From: Saprospirales bacterium
Lineage (GTDB): Bacteria; Bacteroidota; Bacteroidia; Chitinophagales; Saprospiraceae
Assembly (NCBI GenBank): GCA_016719895.1
Contig: JADJYG010000004.1
Coordinates: 368,608-432,607, forward strand
DNA length: 64,000 bases
Direction of reading: 5' to 3'
Part shown: positions 27,247 to 35,643 of the stretch, one piece after another
How positions within the stretch are numbered: position 1 is the stretch's first letter
How the letters are laid out: each line of letters begins with the position of its first letter
Made by a program: the position numbers and the translations under genes
The notes under the pieces: generated by a model
Databases searched by the model: none
What the model was told of the DNA's origin: nothing
The model's input: only the letters and a program-made list of their open reading frames with translations

Positions 27247-27789
27247 ATGAACAACAGCAAACAATATCCGTTCAAAATTGTGCTTACCGGCCCTGAATCT
27301 TCCGGCAAAACGACCCTCGCAAAGTACCTGGCCCACAGCAGGAAGGTTGTTTGGGTACAGGAGTTCGCCCGGTGTTACCTGGCCGGTTTAGGCAGGCCGT
27401 ATAAACGAACCGACTTGCAATATATTGGCCGCGGCCAGTACGCCTGGGAACAGTGGGTTGTCGCTCAAAAGCCGCCGCAGCTCATCTGCGATACGGATTG
27501 GACCGTACTGCACGTGTGGGAACATTATCGCTTTGGTTTGCCGGACGGCGAGGGCTGGGAATGGGAAAAAGGGTACCTGAAGCGCCAACCGGCAAATCTA
27601 TACCTGCTGTGCGCGCCTGATTTCCCCTGGCAGCCGGACCCCTTGCGCGAGCATCCTGCCGAGCGGCAGATCATATTCAAATGGTATGAACGGCTCCTGC
27701 AGGAAACCGCAGCACCCTATGCCGTGCTGCAGGGATCGTTTGAACAGCGGATAAAAACAGCCATTTCGTTGATCCGGCGCAATTGTTAG
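27247..27789 (+). CDS. NadR-like P-loop ATPase (AAA_28)
   Basis: The protein has 180 residues with an N-terminal Walker A TGPESSGKTTLAKYLA, then VQEFARCYL and a Walker-B-like LICDTDWTVLHVWEH. These match the ribosylnicotinamide-kinase half of NadR, as a stand-alone protein. Such enzymes phosphorylate nicotinamide riboside in NAD salvage; the stand-alone form is common in Bacteroidota. It lies just upstream of the TPP-riboswitch-controlled receptor, so a nutrient-salvage theme is possible but not shown. Confidence 0.82.
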   Translation: MNNSKQYPFKIVLTGPESSGKTTLAKYLAHSRKVVWVQEFARCYLAGLGRPYKRTDLQYIGRGQYAWEQWVVAQKPPQLICDTDWTVLHVWEHYRFGLPDGEGWEWEKGYLKRQPANLYLLCAPDFPWQPDPLREHPAERQIIFKWYERLLQETAAPYAVLQGSFEQRIKTAISLIRRNC

Positions 27790-27817
27790 TATTTTTTAAG
27801 ACCTTTGCAGCAGTCAC

Positions 27818-27902
27818 TCATTGGGGTGTCTCCTATTTAAAAGGAGGCTGAGATTATACCCATCGAACCTGCCCGGGTAATGCCGGGAAGGGAACTGAGA
27901 CG
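27818..27902 (+). promoter_or_regulatory. TPP (thi-box) riboswitch
   Basis: The conserved thi-box elements are in order: GGGGTGT (27823-27829), a P3-type stem TCCTATTTAAAAGGA, GGCTGAGA (27846-27853), TACCC, GAACCTG, GGGTAATGCC and GGGA. Immediately downstream, a perfect-register 10-bp hairpin (27919-27943, arms CGTTTTCGAA and TTCGGGAACG) ends one base before the ATG at 27945. It could act as the expression platform by blocking ribosome access. TPP binding is expected to lower expression of the TonB receptor. Confidence 0.92.
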
Positions 27903-27944
27903 GGTAGTGGCATCCCTGCGTTTTCGAAACCCCTTCGGGAACGG

Positions 27945-30254
27945 ATGTTTCACGCAATAGTTCTTCCGGAAATGGTCACATTTCGTTTCGTTTGGCGCTT
28001 TGGCCGGATCGCCTTTCTTCTTGCCGCCGGTACTCCCTTTTTTAACCTGAACGCACAAAATCGCCCAGACCTGCCGGATTCCGCTTTTTTGAAAACTGTG
28101 GTGATCCAGGCTACCCGTACCGGGGCTAATTCGCCGGTGCCGCATTCCAATATTTCCGCCGAAAAAATCGGAATGCGCTACCAGGTCCAGGATATCCCCT
28201 TTTTGCTGACGGGCATTCCCTCCCTGGTCGAAAGTTCGGATGCCGGCGCCGGAACCGGTTATACCGGCATGCGCATCCGCGGAAGCGACCCTACCCGGAT
28301 AAACGTGACCTTGAATGGCATCCCGCTGAACGACGCCGAAAGCCAGGGCGTTTTTTGGGTGGATATGCCGGACCTTGCCGCTTCGGCAGCTGAAATCCAG
28401 GTTCAGCGCGGGGTAGGCGCCAGCACCAACGGCGCCGGCTCCTTCGGCGCTACGGTGAACCTCGACCTCTCGAGGGTGGCTACCGAACCCTATGCCCTCA
28501 TCACCAACAGCGCCGGCTCCTTTGCTACGCGCAAGCACTGCCTCAGCCTAGGCACCGGCCTTATCCGCAACCGCCTGGCCTTTAGCGGGCGCTTGTCGAA
28601 AATCGCCTCCGCCGGTTATGTGGATCGTGCCGACGCCAATCTCCAGTCCTATCACCTGTCTGGAACCTATATTGACGATCGCCAATCGGTACAATTACAT
28701 CTGCTTTCCGGACACGAGGTCACCTATCAGGCCTGGAACGGCCTGCCGGCCCAGTACCTGGAAGTCGACAGCCTACAGACGTATAATTCTGCGGGAACGG
28801 AACAACCCGGACTACCCTACCCCAACGAAGTAGACGACTATGCCCAACGCCACTACCTGCTGCACCTCAAACGCTTGTTCAGCCATGGGTTCAATCTCCA
28901 GATAAATGGGCACTATACCCGGGGCTTCGGATTTTATGAACAATACAAAGCCGGTGCAGCATACAGTCAATACGGTTTGCCCAATCCGGTCATCGGCGGC
29001 GTGCCCATTCAATCCACCGACCTGATCCGCAAGCTCTGGCTTGACAACCATTTTTATGGCGGAACCTTTGCCTTGCAATGGATCCCCCTGATTAATCCGC
29101 CCAACCTGACCGCGGCGCCCCAACTGATGTTGGGGGGCGCCTTCAACCGCTATGAAGGCCGGCATTATGGCGAAGTAATATGGGCCGGCCAAGCCATCCC
29201 AAAAGGCTATCGGTTTTATGACAATACGGCGGACAAACGCGATGCCAATGTCTATGGCAAATTTGATCTGTCCTTTCGGCATGGCTTGTCTCTGATGCTG
29301 GATGTACAATACCGGCTGGTGCAATATTCCTTTTTAGGTTTCGATCGCGACCAAAACAACGTCGAACAAACCGTTCGCCTGCAATTTCTGAATCCGAAGG
29401 CTGGCGTCCGTTGGCTGTTTCACCCGGATTGGACGGCCTATGCTTTTTTCGGCGTCGGCCAGCGTGAACCAAACCGGGACGACTACACGCAATCCACACC
29501 ACAAAGCCGGCCGCGCGCCGAACGCCTTTTTGATTGGGAGGGCGGGTTGAAGACACAACGTGGGAGGGTAACGGCGGCCATAAATTGGTTTTTTATGCAC
29601 TACCGCGACCAGCTCGCGCTCGATGGCCGGATCAACGACGTCGGCGCGTATATCCGGACCAATGTGCCGCGCAGTTATCGCGCCGGACTGGAAACGGAAC
29701 TGGCTTTCCAGCTGAGCCCCAACCTGATCTTTTCCGGTAATGCAGCTTTAAGCCGCAACAAGGTGCCGGAATTCGTGGAATACCGCGATAATTGGGATAC
29801 CGGCGCGCAAGAAACCTATTTGTTCCGGAATACCGACCTTGCCTTTTCGCCGGGCATTGTGGCGCGCGCCGAGGCTGTCTGGTATTTGTTTCCAGTGGCA
29901 AAAAAACAACAGCTCGCCGTTACCCTTTCGGCAAAATATGTTGGAAAACAATATCTGGATAATACGGCCAATCCGCTAACCGCCCTGCCAGCTTATGTTT
30001 TTGCCGATCTCCGCCTGAATTACGATTTACATAATGTGATTGGCGAAAGTCTACGCGCTATTCTGTCCGTGAATAACGTCCTGAATGCCCGTTACATCTC
30101 CAACGGCTGGGTATACCGGTACGTTTCGCAGGGTTACGACGAGCGGCCGCACAATCCCTATGCCCGCCTGGAAGGCAATGGCGTTTACCACCAGGCCGGC
30201 TTTTTTCCACAAGCCGGCAGGAATGTGATGGCAACGCTGACCCTGGAATTTTAA
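27945..30254 (+). CDS. TonB-dependent outer-membrane receptor, probable thiamine uptake
   Basis: The protein has 769 residues. A signal peptide precedes a NAQNRPD junction near residue 38; an alternative ATG at 27972 would shorten it by nine residues. The plug domain has the expected order: VVIQATRTG, IPFLLTGIPSLV, GYTGMRIRGSDPTRINVTLNGIPLNDAESQGVFWVDMPD (read in parts), IQVQRGVGASTNGAGSFG; a 22-strand-type barrel follows and ends in a terminal Phe (MATLTLEF). The TPP riboswitch just upstream indicates the substrate is thiamine or a thiamine precursor. No inner-membrane thiamine transporter follows; the next gene is on the opposite strand. Confidence 0.9.
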   Translation: MFHAIVLPEMVTFRFVWRFGRIAFLLAAGTPFFNLNAQNRPDLPDSAFLKTVVIQATRTGANSPVPHSNISAEKIGMRYQVQDIPFLLTGIPSLVESSDAGAGTGYTGMRIRGSDPTRINVTLNGIPLNDAESQGVFWVDMPDLAASAAEIQVQRGVGASTNGAGSFGATVNLDLSRVATEPYALITNSAGSFATRKHCLSLGTGLIRNRLAFSGRLSKIASAGYVDRADANLQSYHLSGTYIDDRQSVQLHLLSGHEVTYQAWNGLPAQYLEVDSLQTYNSAGTEQPGLPYPNEVDDYAQRHYLLHLKRLFSHGFNLQINGHYTRGFGFYEQYKAGAAYSQYGLPNPVIGGVPIQSTDLIRKLWLDNHFYGGTFALQWIPLINPPNLTAAPQLMLGGAFNRYEGRHYGEVIWAGQAIPKGYRFYDNTADKRDANVYGKFDLSFRHGLSLMLDVQYRLVQYSFLGFDRDQNNVEQTVRLQFLNPKAGVRWLFHPDWTAYAFFGVGQREPNRDDYTQSTPQSRPRAERLFDWEGGLKTQRGRVTAAINWFFMHYRDQLALDGRINDVGAYIRTNVPRSYRAGLETELAFQLSPNLIFSGNAALSRNKVPEFVEYRDNWDTGAQETYLFRNTDLAFSPGIVARAEAVWYLFPVAKKQQLAVTLSAKYVGKQYLDNTANPLTALPAYVFADLRLNYDLHNVIGESLRAILSVNNVLNARYISNGWVYRYVSQGYDERPHNPYARLEGNGVYHQAGFFPQAGRNVMATLTLEF

Positions 30255-30269
30255 TAAGCATCGGGTCAC

Positions 30270-30755
30270 TTACCGGTACCGGCGCACTGGCACTTTCAAC
30301 CGCTGTCCCGGGTAAAGCACAGCATCCTCCTGCAAGTTGTTGACCTGGGCGAGAAAACCTTTGTGCACTCTTCGCGATTCCGCTATGCTTTGCAGGCTTT
30401 CGCCGCGCTGCACCAGGTGAACGTCAAAACTGGCAGCGGTGTATTCCGGCGCTTCAGCTTGCTGCGGTTGCCCGGCAAATCCGGGCTGACTCAACGGAGG
30501 GGCGGTCTTGAGTTGATCCAGCGAAATAAAAGTGCTTTTATTTTCCCTTGCAGCATACTGCTGCTGCGGTTTAAACAAATAAATACGCTGGCAGCGTTGT
30601 ATCTGTCCCGGATCTTGTATTTCGTTCCACTCCATCAGCGACTGCGCCGGCAAGTAATAGCGCCGGGCAATTTCGTACAGGGTTTCACCGGTTTGTACGA
30701 TATGGATGCCTTCGGAGGACTGTTCCGGGCATTGACCAGTGGTAGATGGACCCAT
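30270..30755 (-). CDS. LysM protein, C-terminal part after a frameshift
   Basis: The 161-residue frame holds two LysM domains (IHIVQTGETLYEIARRYYL near 17-60, and VHLVQRGESLQSIAESRRV near 112-155), ending KVPVRRYR. It overlaps the end of the upstream frame in another register. In the paralogue at 31894-33738 the equivalent segments are continuous, so this is the C-terminal half of one protein. Removing one G from the GGG at about 30752-30754 would join the frames, reading YGPSTTGQCPEQ. The ATG at 30755 is probably not a real start. Confidence 0.6.
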   Translation of the reverse strand: MGPSTTGQCPEQSSEGIHIVQTGETLYEIARRYYLPAQSLMEWNEIQDPGQIQRCQRIYLFKPQQQYAARENKSTFISLDQLKTAPPLSQPGFAGQPQQAEAPEYTAASFDVHLVQRGESLQSIAESRRVHKGFLAQVNNLQEDAVLYPGQRLKVPVRRYR

Positions 30756-31752
30756 ATGGAGAACCTGTGGTTTCGTATGGAAGCAAAATTGGCTGCAAGG
30801 ACTTTATTTGGATCGTTTCATCCAAATAAATCAGTTGCCCCGGGCGGATATGGTCCGCATCGCTCAAATTATTCCATTTTTTCAGGGTTTCCACGCTCAC
30901 CCCGTACCGTCTGGATATGGCGCTAAGCGTTTCGCCAGCCTGCACGGTGTGTGCGGTACGCTGGTAACCGGTACTGTATTCCGCTGGAATATCATTATAG
31001 TAGGCGGGCCGCTGGGGAGTACTATACGTCTGTGGTGCAGAGGTAAGCCCCCGGCATTTTTCCATCAGAAAATAACCGGCTTGCTGGTCATCGATCCGGT
31101 ACAGGTAGCTGGCGCCAGAGCGGTAATAGTCGGCCATGTTGCGCCGTTCGAGCATCAGCCCGAGTGTGGGGTTCAGTTCGATATACAGGGTATCGCCACC
31201 CGATATCCGTTTGAAGGCATAGGCCGGCAGGCAGCTGTGGCGGGCAAGGCCGGCATATACAAATGGGGCGGCGCTACTGGTGGAATACACGGATTGACCA
31301 ACGCGCAATTGCGTGGTGTCAAAAGAAAAGGCGTATTTCGGGCTGGTGAAAAAATAAGCCGGTCCGCTCCGGCTCAATGCGGAAGCGCCGGTGACCGGAA
31401 TGATGACCATACCCTGGGAGCGTAGTTGCACCAAATAAACGGGCCGGGATTGCAGGTTGACCAAATTGACCAGGTCCAGCCGGACGGCCTGCTCACAGGA
31501 AAGCAGTGGTGCGGAAAGCCGGAACGGAACCGTATCGGGAAAACCGGTGGTGAGGGCCTGGAAGTATCCCGAAGGATCGGCCAGCGTATAAACAGCCGAC
31601 ACCTGGCCGGCGGGCATATGCTGGTATTCCATCCGGCGTATACAGCCCGATGACTGGCTGATATCCAGGTATACCGGTTGCTGCGCTTGCAAAAAAAGCG
31701 GGAAGGCGATCAGGCCACATACGAGGGGGGGAAGTATGCGCATGGTTTTCAA
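30685..31752 (-). CDS. LysM protein, N-terminal part (frame broken at a GGG run)
   Basis: The frame has 355 residues. A signal peptide (about 23 residues, ending FLQAQ) precedes a ~240-residue exported domain shared with the paralogue downstream: QSSGCIRRMEYQHMPAG, SRSGPAYFFTSPKYAFSFD, and Cys residues near 36, 85, 173. It has one LysM (HTVQAGETLSAISRRYG) near residue 267. The last ~20 residues (SMPGTVLRRHPYRTNR) are out of register with the continuing LysM domains at 30270-30755. The corrected protein would be about 490 residues. LysM proteins bind peptidoglycan; an envelope anchoring role is inferred. Confidence 0.65.
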   Translation of the reverse strand: MKTMRILPPLVCGLIAFPLFLQAQQPVYLDISQSSGCIRRMEYQHMPAGQVSAVYTLADPSGYFQALTTGFPDTVPFRLSAPLLSCEQAVRLDLVNLVNLQSRPVYLVQLRSQGMVIIPVTGASALSRSGPAYFFTSPKYAFSFDTTQLRVGQSVYSTSSAAPFVYAGLARHSCLPAYAFKRISGGDTLYIELNPTLGLMLERRNMADYYRSGASYLYRIDDQQAGYFLMEKCRGLTSAPQTYSTPQRPAYYNDIPAEYSTGYQRTAHTVQAGETLSAISRRYGVSVETLKKWNNLSDADHIRPGQLIYLDETIQIKSLQPILLPYETTGSPYGSIYHWSMPGTVLRRHPYRTNR

Positions 31753-31830
31753 TTTTAACGGGTACGAGCATGTTGGGGCTCATGTATAAGTCGTAAACAA
31801 AGGTCTTTCCACAACATTGGGTTTACATTC

Positions 31831-31878
31831 GCCGGGCACAACGGAGCGGTAAATTATTTATCTCCGTTGTGCCCGGGC
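31831..31878. repeat. Long hairpin between the two LysM genes
   Basis: Arms GCCGGGCACAACGGAG (31831-31846) and CTCCGTTGTGCCCGGG (31862-31877) form a 14-16-bp GC-rich stem around a 15-base AT loop. It lies just past the stop of the 614-residue LysM gene and before the promoter region of the other. No T-run flanks it, so it is either a processing/stability hairpin or a weak terminator. Confidence 0.6.
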
Positions 31879-31893
31879 GAAAAAGCAGCTGGG

Positions 31894-33738
31894 TTAGATT
31901 CTGGGGATCAACAACCGTTGTCCGGCGATCAGGGTTTCATTGACCTCCTTGTTATTGACCAGGGCCAGTTCTTGTGCATTGACCTTGAACTTGATGGCCA
32001 CCGAGGTGATATTATCGCCTTCCCGTACGATATACTCCTGAAAATAGGAGGGCTGCTTGCCGGTAGGCGCCGGGGCGACTGGCTGTGCGCCCGGTTGGTA
32101 GTACGTAGCTGGCGTTACGGGCTGGGTGGTTGCCGGCGCGCTGTACAATTCCGGATAGGTACCCGTGCTGGTTGGTTGTGTATAGGTTTGGCCAGGATAA
32201 TAAGGCTGCGCAGTAGCTGGTTGCTTGCCCAGTTCGGGGTACGTTGTGGTGGGGGCATAATACCCCTGCGGGGCGACGGCGCCCTGTCCCGGGCAACAAT
32301 CGGACACAAACACCTGCATGCCGGGTTGCAGCACGATGGCGCCGGTTGCCGGATAATTGTTCAAACGCCGCATTTCCGCTTCCGTCAGCCCGTAGCGTTG
32401 ACCGATTCCATAGAGGTTTTCACCTTTTTGTACCGTGTGCACCAGCGGTTTGGCGGCTGGGTTGTATGCCGGCGTCGCCGCCGGTGTATTGTAAGAATAC
32501 GTGACCGGTGTAGTGGCGCCCCGGGGGTCCCAAGCCGAAGTGGCCGGCTTATCCTGCAAATACGTTGCATACACCGCTGGTTGGGCGGAATTAATGCCAA
32601 TATCTGATTTGGACTGCCAGTACACATCCTGCCGGCGGACGGTTGGGCCGGCCGCGTCCGGACTGCGGGATGGCTCCGGGCTTACCCCTTTTGATGCCGG
32701 GGCGCCGGCTGGCGGCTGGCGCAGCCAAATTTTTTGGCACACCTGGATTTGGTCGGGGTCCTTGATATTGTTCCAGGCGATCAGCGACTTTACGGGGATT
32801 CCGTAAGCCCTGGAAATACCATTGAGGGTCTCTTTCGGCTGCACGATGTGATAGCCTTCTCCGGGCGGTTCGGGACAATTGATCAGGCGCGGCAGGGCAG
32901 AGGTGGCATAAGGCGACGAAGTGGCGGCAGGTTGCGAAGCCATTTCTTTATCCCCTTCCCGCACAACGCCCGTGGTATAATCGATGGTGGGGGTATATTG
33001 GGAAAGAGGCGCGGTAGTTGGAGCGGCGGTTTTGCCCTGACAGTGGGTGACAATGAAATCTTCCAGAGCCATTCCATTCACCTTCACCAAGCGGTATTGG
33101 TTGTTTTCTGCCTCGGCAGCCGTTTTGCCCGTGCGTTCGGTAGAAATACCGATACCCGGCACAAAATCAAATTCGGAACGCTCCTGTCCGACTTTGGTAG
33201 GCTCGCGTTTGAAGGAATACTCGTAATAACACCCCCTGATTTTCAGTCCATTGAAATAAATATACCAATTGGACGAACCGGTAGCGATATTGCTTTCATA
33301 AACCTGGTTGGAGGTATCAATTGCAAAGGAATAGTTTGGCGCACGGAACAGGTAATACGGACCGCTCCGGATGACCTGGGTAGCGGAAATGACCGGTACC
33401 ATTAAATAACCTTTGGATTGCTGGTGCACGATGTACACCTGACGCGAAAGGTTATTGACGTCGTTTAAAAATTGATCGTTCAAGGCATATTCCCGGCAGT
33501 TAACCGCCGTTTTTGGCAAAGTCGGCGAGGTAATACCGCCGGTGCCGGTAGTCAGAATGTATTGCTCGTTCGCCGTCGGACGTATGGAGTACGAAACGAC
33601 CGTCGAACCGGCATAAACATACCGGTACTCGAGCTGATCCATACATGAAGCGTTGAAGAGGATGTACATGGGAGTCTGTTGGGCAGTAAGCATACCGGCC
33701 GAACAAAGGCTCAAAAGGGTAAAAAAAGTTTGTTTCAT
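31894..33738 (-). CDS. Exported LysM-repeat protein
   Basis: The protein has 614 residues: a signal peptide (MKQTFFTLLSLCSAGMLTAQ), an N-terminal ~230-residue domain with the same pattern as the paralogue downstream (ASCMDQLEYRYVYAG; RSGPYYLFRAPNYSFAID), then three LysM domains: YHIVQPKETLNGISRAYG, HTVQKGENLYGIGQRYG, and YIVREGDNITSVAIKFKV. They are separated by Pro/Thr/Gln/Tyr-rich linkers. It is probably bound to peptidoglycan in the periplasm or cell surface. The tandem paralogue downstream indicates local duplication. Confidence 0.82.
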   Translation of the reverse strand: MKQTFFTLLSLCSAGMLTAQQTPMYILFNASCMDQLEYRYVYAGSTVVSYSIRPTANEQYILTTGTGGITSPTLPKTAVNCREYALNDQFLNDVNNLSRQVYIVHQQSKGYLMVPVISATQVIRSGPYYLFRAPNYSFAIDTSNQVYESNIATGSSNWYIYFNGLKIRGCYYEYSFKREPTKVGQERSEFDFVPGIGISTERTGKTAAEAENNQYRLVKVNGMALEDFIVTHCQGKTAAPTTAPLSQYTPTIDYTTGVVREGDKEMASQPAATSSPYATSALPRLINCPEPPGEGYHIVQPKETLNGISRAYGIPVKSLIAWNNIKDPDQIQVCQKIWLRQPPAGAPASKGVSPEPSRSPDAAGPTVRRQDVYWQSKSDIGINSAQPAVYATYLQDKPATSAWDPRGATTPVTYSYNTPAATPAYNPAAKPLVHTVQKGENLYGIGQRYGLTEAEMRRLNNYPATGAIVLQPGMQVFVSDCCPGQGAVAPQGYYAPTTTYPELGKQPATAQPYYPGQTYTQPTSTGTYPELYSAPATTQPVTPATYYQPGAQPVAPAPTGKQPSYFQEYIVREGDNITSVAIKFKVNAQELALVNNKEVNETLIAGQRLLIPRI

Positions 33739-34092
33739 GACTGGCTGTTTATTGAAAATTTCGGTTTAGGCAAATGAACGCCTCGCTTTGAAGGAATACC
33801 ATGAAGAAATTTTTAAGGCAGAACCCAGCGCTTTGTTTTTTTTGTTTTGAAAAGGGCTGAATTGCCGTGCAAAATTACGGCAAATTATCCAAAAACCCCT
33901 TTTATAACAAGATAAGATTTTAAGGTAGGTGCAAATCAACGAATTAACAGTGTACATACATAAAATATATAACGCAAATTGTATTGAAAAATGTCATCGC
34001 GGCGACGTATTAACACCGGTTATCAAATAGAATTTCGTTGGAGCGCAGGCGACACCCTTCAGAAATAAAAAACCGGCTGCTACCTTTGCGCC
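33739..34092. other. Divergent intergenic region upstream of LysM and surE genes
   Basis: About 350 AT-rich bases. A minus-strand TAATTTTG box (33870-33877) is a possible -7 element for the LysM gene, within a small GCCGT/ACGGC hairpin (33864-33881). The surE promoter is at the right end. No open frame or RNA was recognised. Confidence 0.4.
34058..34088 (+). promoter_or_regulatory. surE promoter (near-leaderless)
   Basis: TACCTTTG at 34081-34088 fits the -7 consensus, with TTC at 34058-34060 in the -33 position after 20 bases. The ATG at 34093 is only four bases past the -7 box, so transcription should start at or next to the start codon. Confidence 0.5.
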
Positions 34093-34887
34093 ATGTCCAA
34101 ACCTTTGATCTTAGTAACAAACGATGACGGGATCGTCGCGCCGGGCATCCGCGCCCTGGTGGACGTTGCCAGTCAGCTGGGAGAAGTAGTCGTTGTTGCC
34201 CCAGATTCGCCCCAAAGCGGAAAAGGGCATGCCATTACCATACACGACCCACTTCGCCTCAAACATGTCCGGGTTTTTCCCGGTATAGAGGCTTGGGAAT
34301 GTTCTGGCACGCCGGTCGACTGTGTTAAACTGGCCAAACACGTGGCGCTGAAGGACCGCCGGATCGACCTTTGCGTATCCGGTATCAACCACGGAAGCAA
34401 CGCTTCCATCAATATTATTTATTCCGGCACGCTTTCAGCTGCTATGGAAGCCTCGCTTGAAGGCGTCAAAAGCATAGGATTCTCCCTTCTTGATTACAGC
34501 TTTGAAGCCAATTTCGAACCCTGCAAACCCTGGATTCGGCGCATTATGGAATTCGTCCTGGGAGACTCCTACCCGAAGGGGCAACTGCTGAACGTGAATA
34601 TCCCAAACCTTCCCGCAGAGTCTATCCGCGGAATACGGCTGTGCCGGCAGGCAGACGCGCGTTGGGTGGAGGAATTTTTAGAAGGCCGCGACCCCAATAA
34701 CCAGCCGTATTATTGGCTCACCGGCAAATTTGTAAATGAGGACCGGCGGACGGATACGGATGTTTGGGCCCTTGAAAACGGTTATATTTCGGTAGTGCCT
34801 TCCATGCATGATCTGACGGATTATTCAGCGCTTAAAAACATGCTGGATAAGGGGCAATTGACGGCTGAGGTAACCGTTCATTCTTAA
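34093..34887 (+). CDS. surE: 5'/3'-nucleotidase SurE
   Basis: The protein has 264 residues. The N-terminal ILVTNDDGIVAPGIRAL contains the metal-binding NDD motif; VVVAPDSPQSGKGHAIT, CSGTPVDCVKLA and SGINHGSNASINIIYSGTLSAAMEA (in parts) are the remaining signatures. SurE is a cytoplasmic divalent-metal phosphatase acting on nucleoside 5'- and 3'-monophosphates. It is followed 14 bases later by a small membrane-protein gene on the same strand. Confidence 0.96.
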   Translation: MSKPLILVTNDDGIVAPGIRALVDVASQLGEVVVVAPDSPQSGKGHAITIHDPLRLKHVRVFPGIEAWECSGTPVDCVKLAKHVALKDRRIDLCVSGINHGSNASINIIYSGTLSAAMEASLEGVKSIGFSLLDYSFEANFEPCKPWIRRIMEFVLGDSYPKGQLLNVNIPNLPAESIRGIRLCRQADARWVEEFLEGRDPNNQPYYWLTGKFVNEDRRTDTDVWALENGYISVVPSMHDLTDYSALKNMLDKGQLTAEVTVHS

Positions 34888-34901
34888 AAAATTTGAAATT
34901 T

Positions 34902-35201
34902 ATGTTCAACCGGAATGAAATTTGGGCAGGCCTGCTTTTTGGTTTGATGTTGCCCGCAGCTGGCTATTTGCTTTTGTATAACCTGTTTGCATTGCTGGAA
35001 ATGAAAGGAGCCGCCAGTGGCGTTGGGTTTTCCACCAATTTCAGAGAACGGACACTGGCCATCGTAGCTTTGGCCCTGAACCTGATTCCCCTCCATATTT
35101 TCCGCCGCCGCCGTTGGGATCTCTCCTTGCGCGGCGTGGTGATTGCCACTGCAGTGCTGGCATTCGCCTGGCTCATCCGGTACGGTATGTATTTATTCTG
35201 A
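34902..35201 (+). CDS. Small conserved membrane protein
   Basis: This 99-residue protein from the ATG at 34902 has three hydrophobic segments (about 6-30, 50-65 and 75-95) separated by basic loops (NFRERT; FRRRRWDL). It has no recognised domain. The position 14 bases after surE suggests cotranscription. The pattern of an RRRR loop between the last two helices gives a positive-inside orientation. Confidence 0.55.
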   Translation: MFNRNEIWAGLLFGLMLPAAGYLLLYNLFALLEMKGAASGVGFSTNFRERTLAIVALALNLIPLHIFRRRRWDLSLRGVVIATAVLAFAWLIRYGMYLF

Positions 35202-35213
35202 CCTGCCGAGGCA

Positions 35214-35537
35214 TTATCCGGTTGGTTCGCTCCAGTCGTAATCCCGCTCAACCCGGCAAATACGGGTTTTGTAAGCGCTGTACCATCTTTGCCGCCCGTA
35301 TTCCTGTGCCACCCGGTGTTCTGCATGGGCTTTCCACGCGCGAATAGCCTCTAAATCCGCCCAATACGATACCGTGATCCCAATTTCGCTGCGCGCCGAT
35401 TCTACCCCTAAAAAGCCGGGCTGGCCGGATGCCAAGGCTACCATGCGCGTTGCCATGGTGGAATAACCATCTTCGACCGTTGTGCGAATGGAGGTAAAAA
35501 TTACAGCATAATAAGGCGGCTCGGGGGTATTAGCCAT
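35214..35537 (-). CDS. Antibiotic-biosynthesis-monooxygenase (ABM) domain protein
   Basis: The protein has 107 residues from the ATG at 35537; an ATG 12 bases upstream is also possible. The ABM fold signature is visible: YYAVIFTSIRT, MATRMVALASGQPGFLGVES, GITVSYWADLEAIRAWKAHAEH (read in parts) and the final aromatic-basic strand. These small dimeric ferredoxin-like proteins include heme- or quinol-modifying enzymes, but many have unknown substrates. It is a stand-alone gene. Confidence 0.75.
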   Translation of the reverse strand: MANTPEPPYYAVIFTSIRTTVEDGYSTMATRMVALASGQPGFLGVESARSEIGITVSYWADLEAIRAWKAHAEHRVAQEYGRQRWYSAYKTRICRVERDYDWSEPTG

Positions 35538-35643
35538 CATATCGCTCATCGCTGCGCTGTTTGGTTGAATAAAAAAAGGCGCACGGCAGTTTACCAGGCG
35601 CCCGAGATGTCAGATGAGGCCGTATTGAAATACAGGTTTCTAC

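Noticed and set aside
30685..30755. Two overlapping LysM genes in different frames
   Set aside because: The paralogue shows one continuous protein; the overlap is explained by a single extra G.
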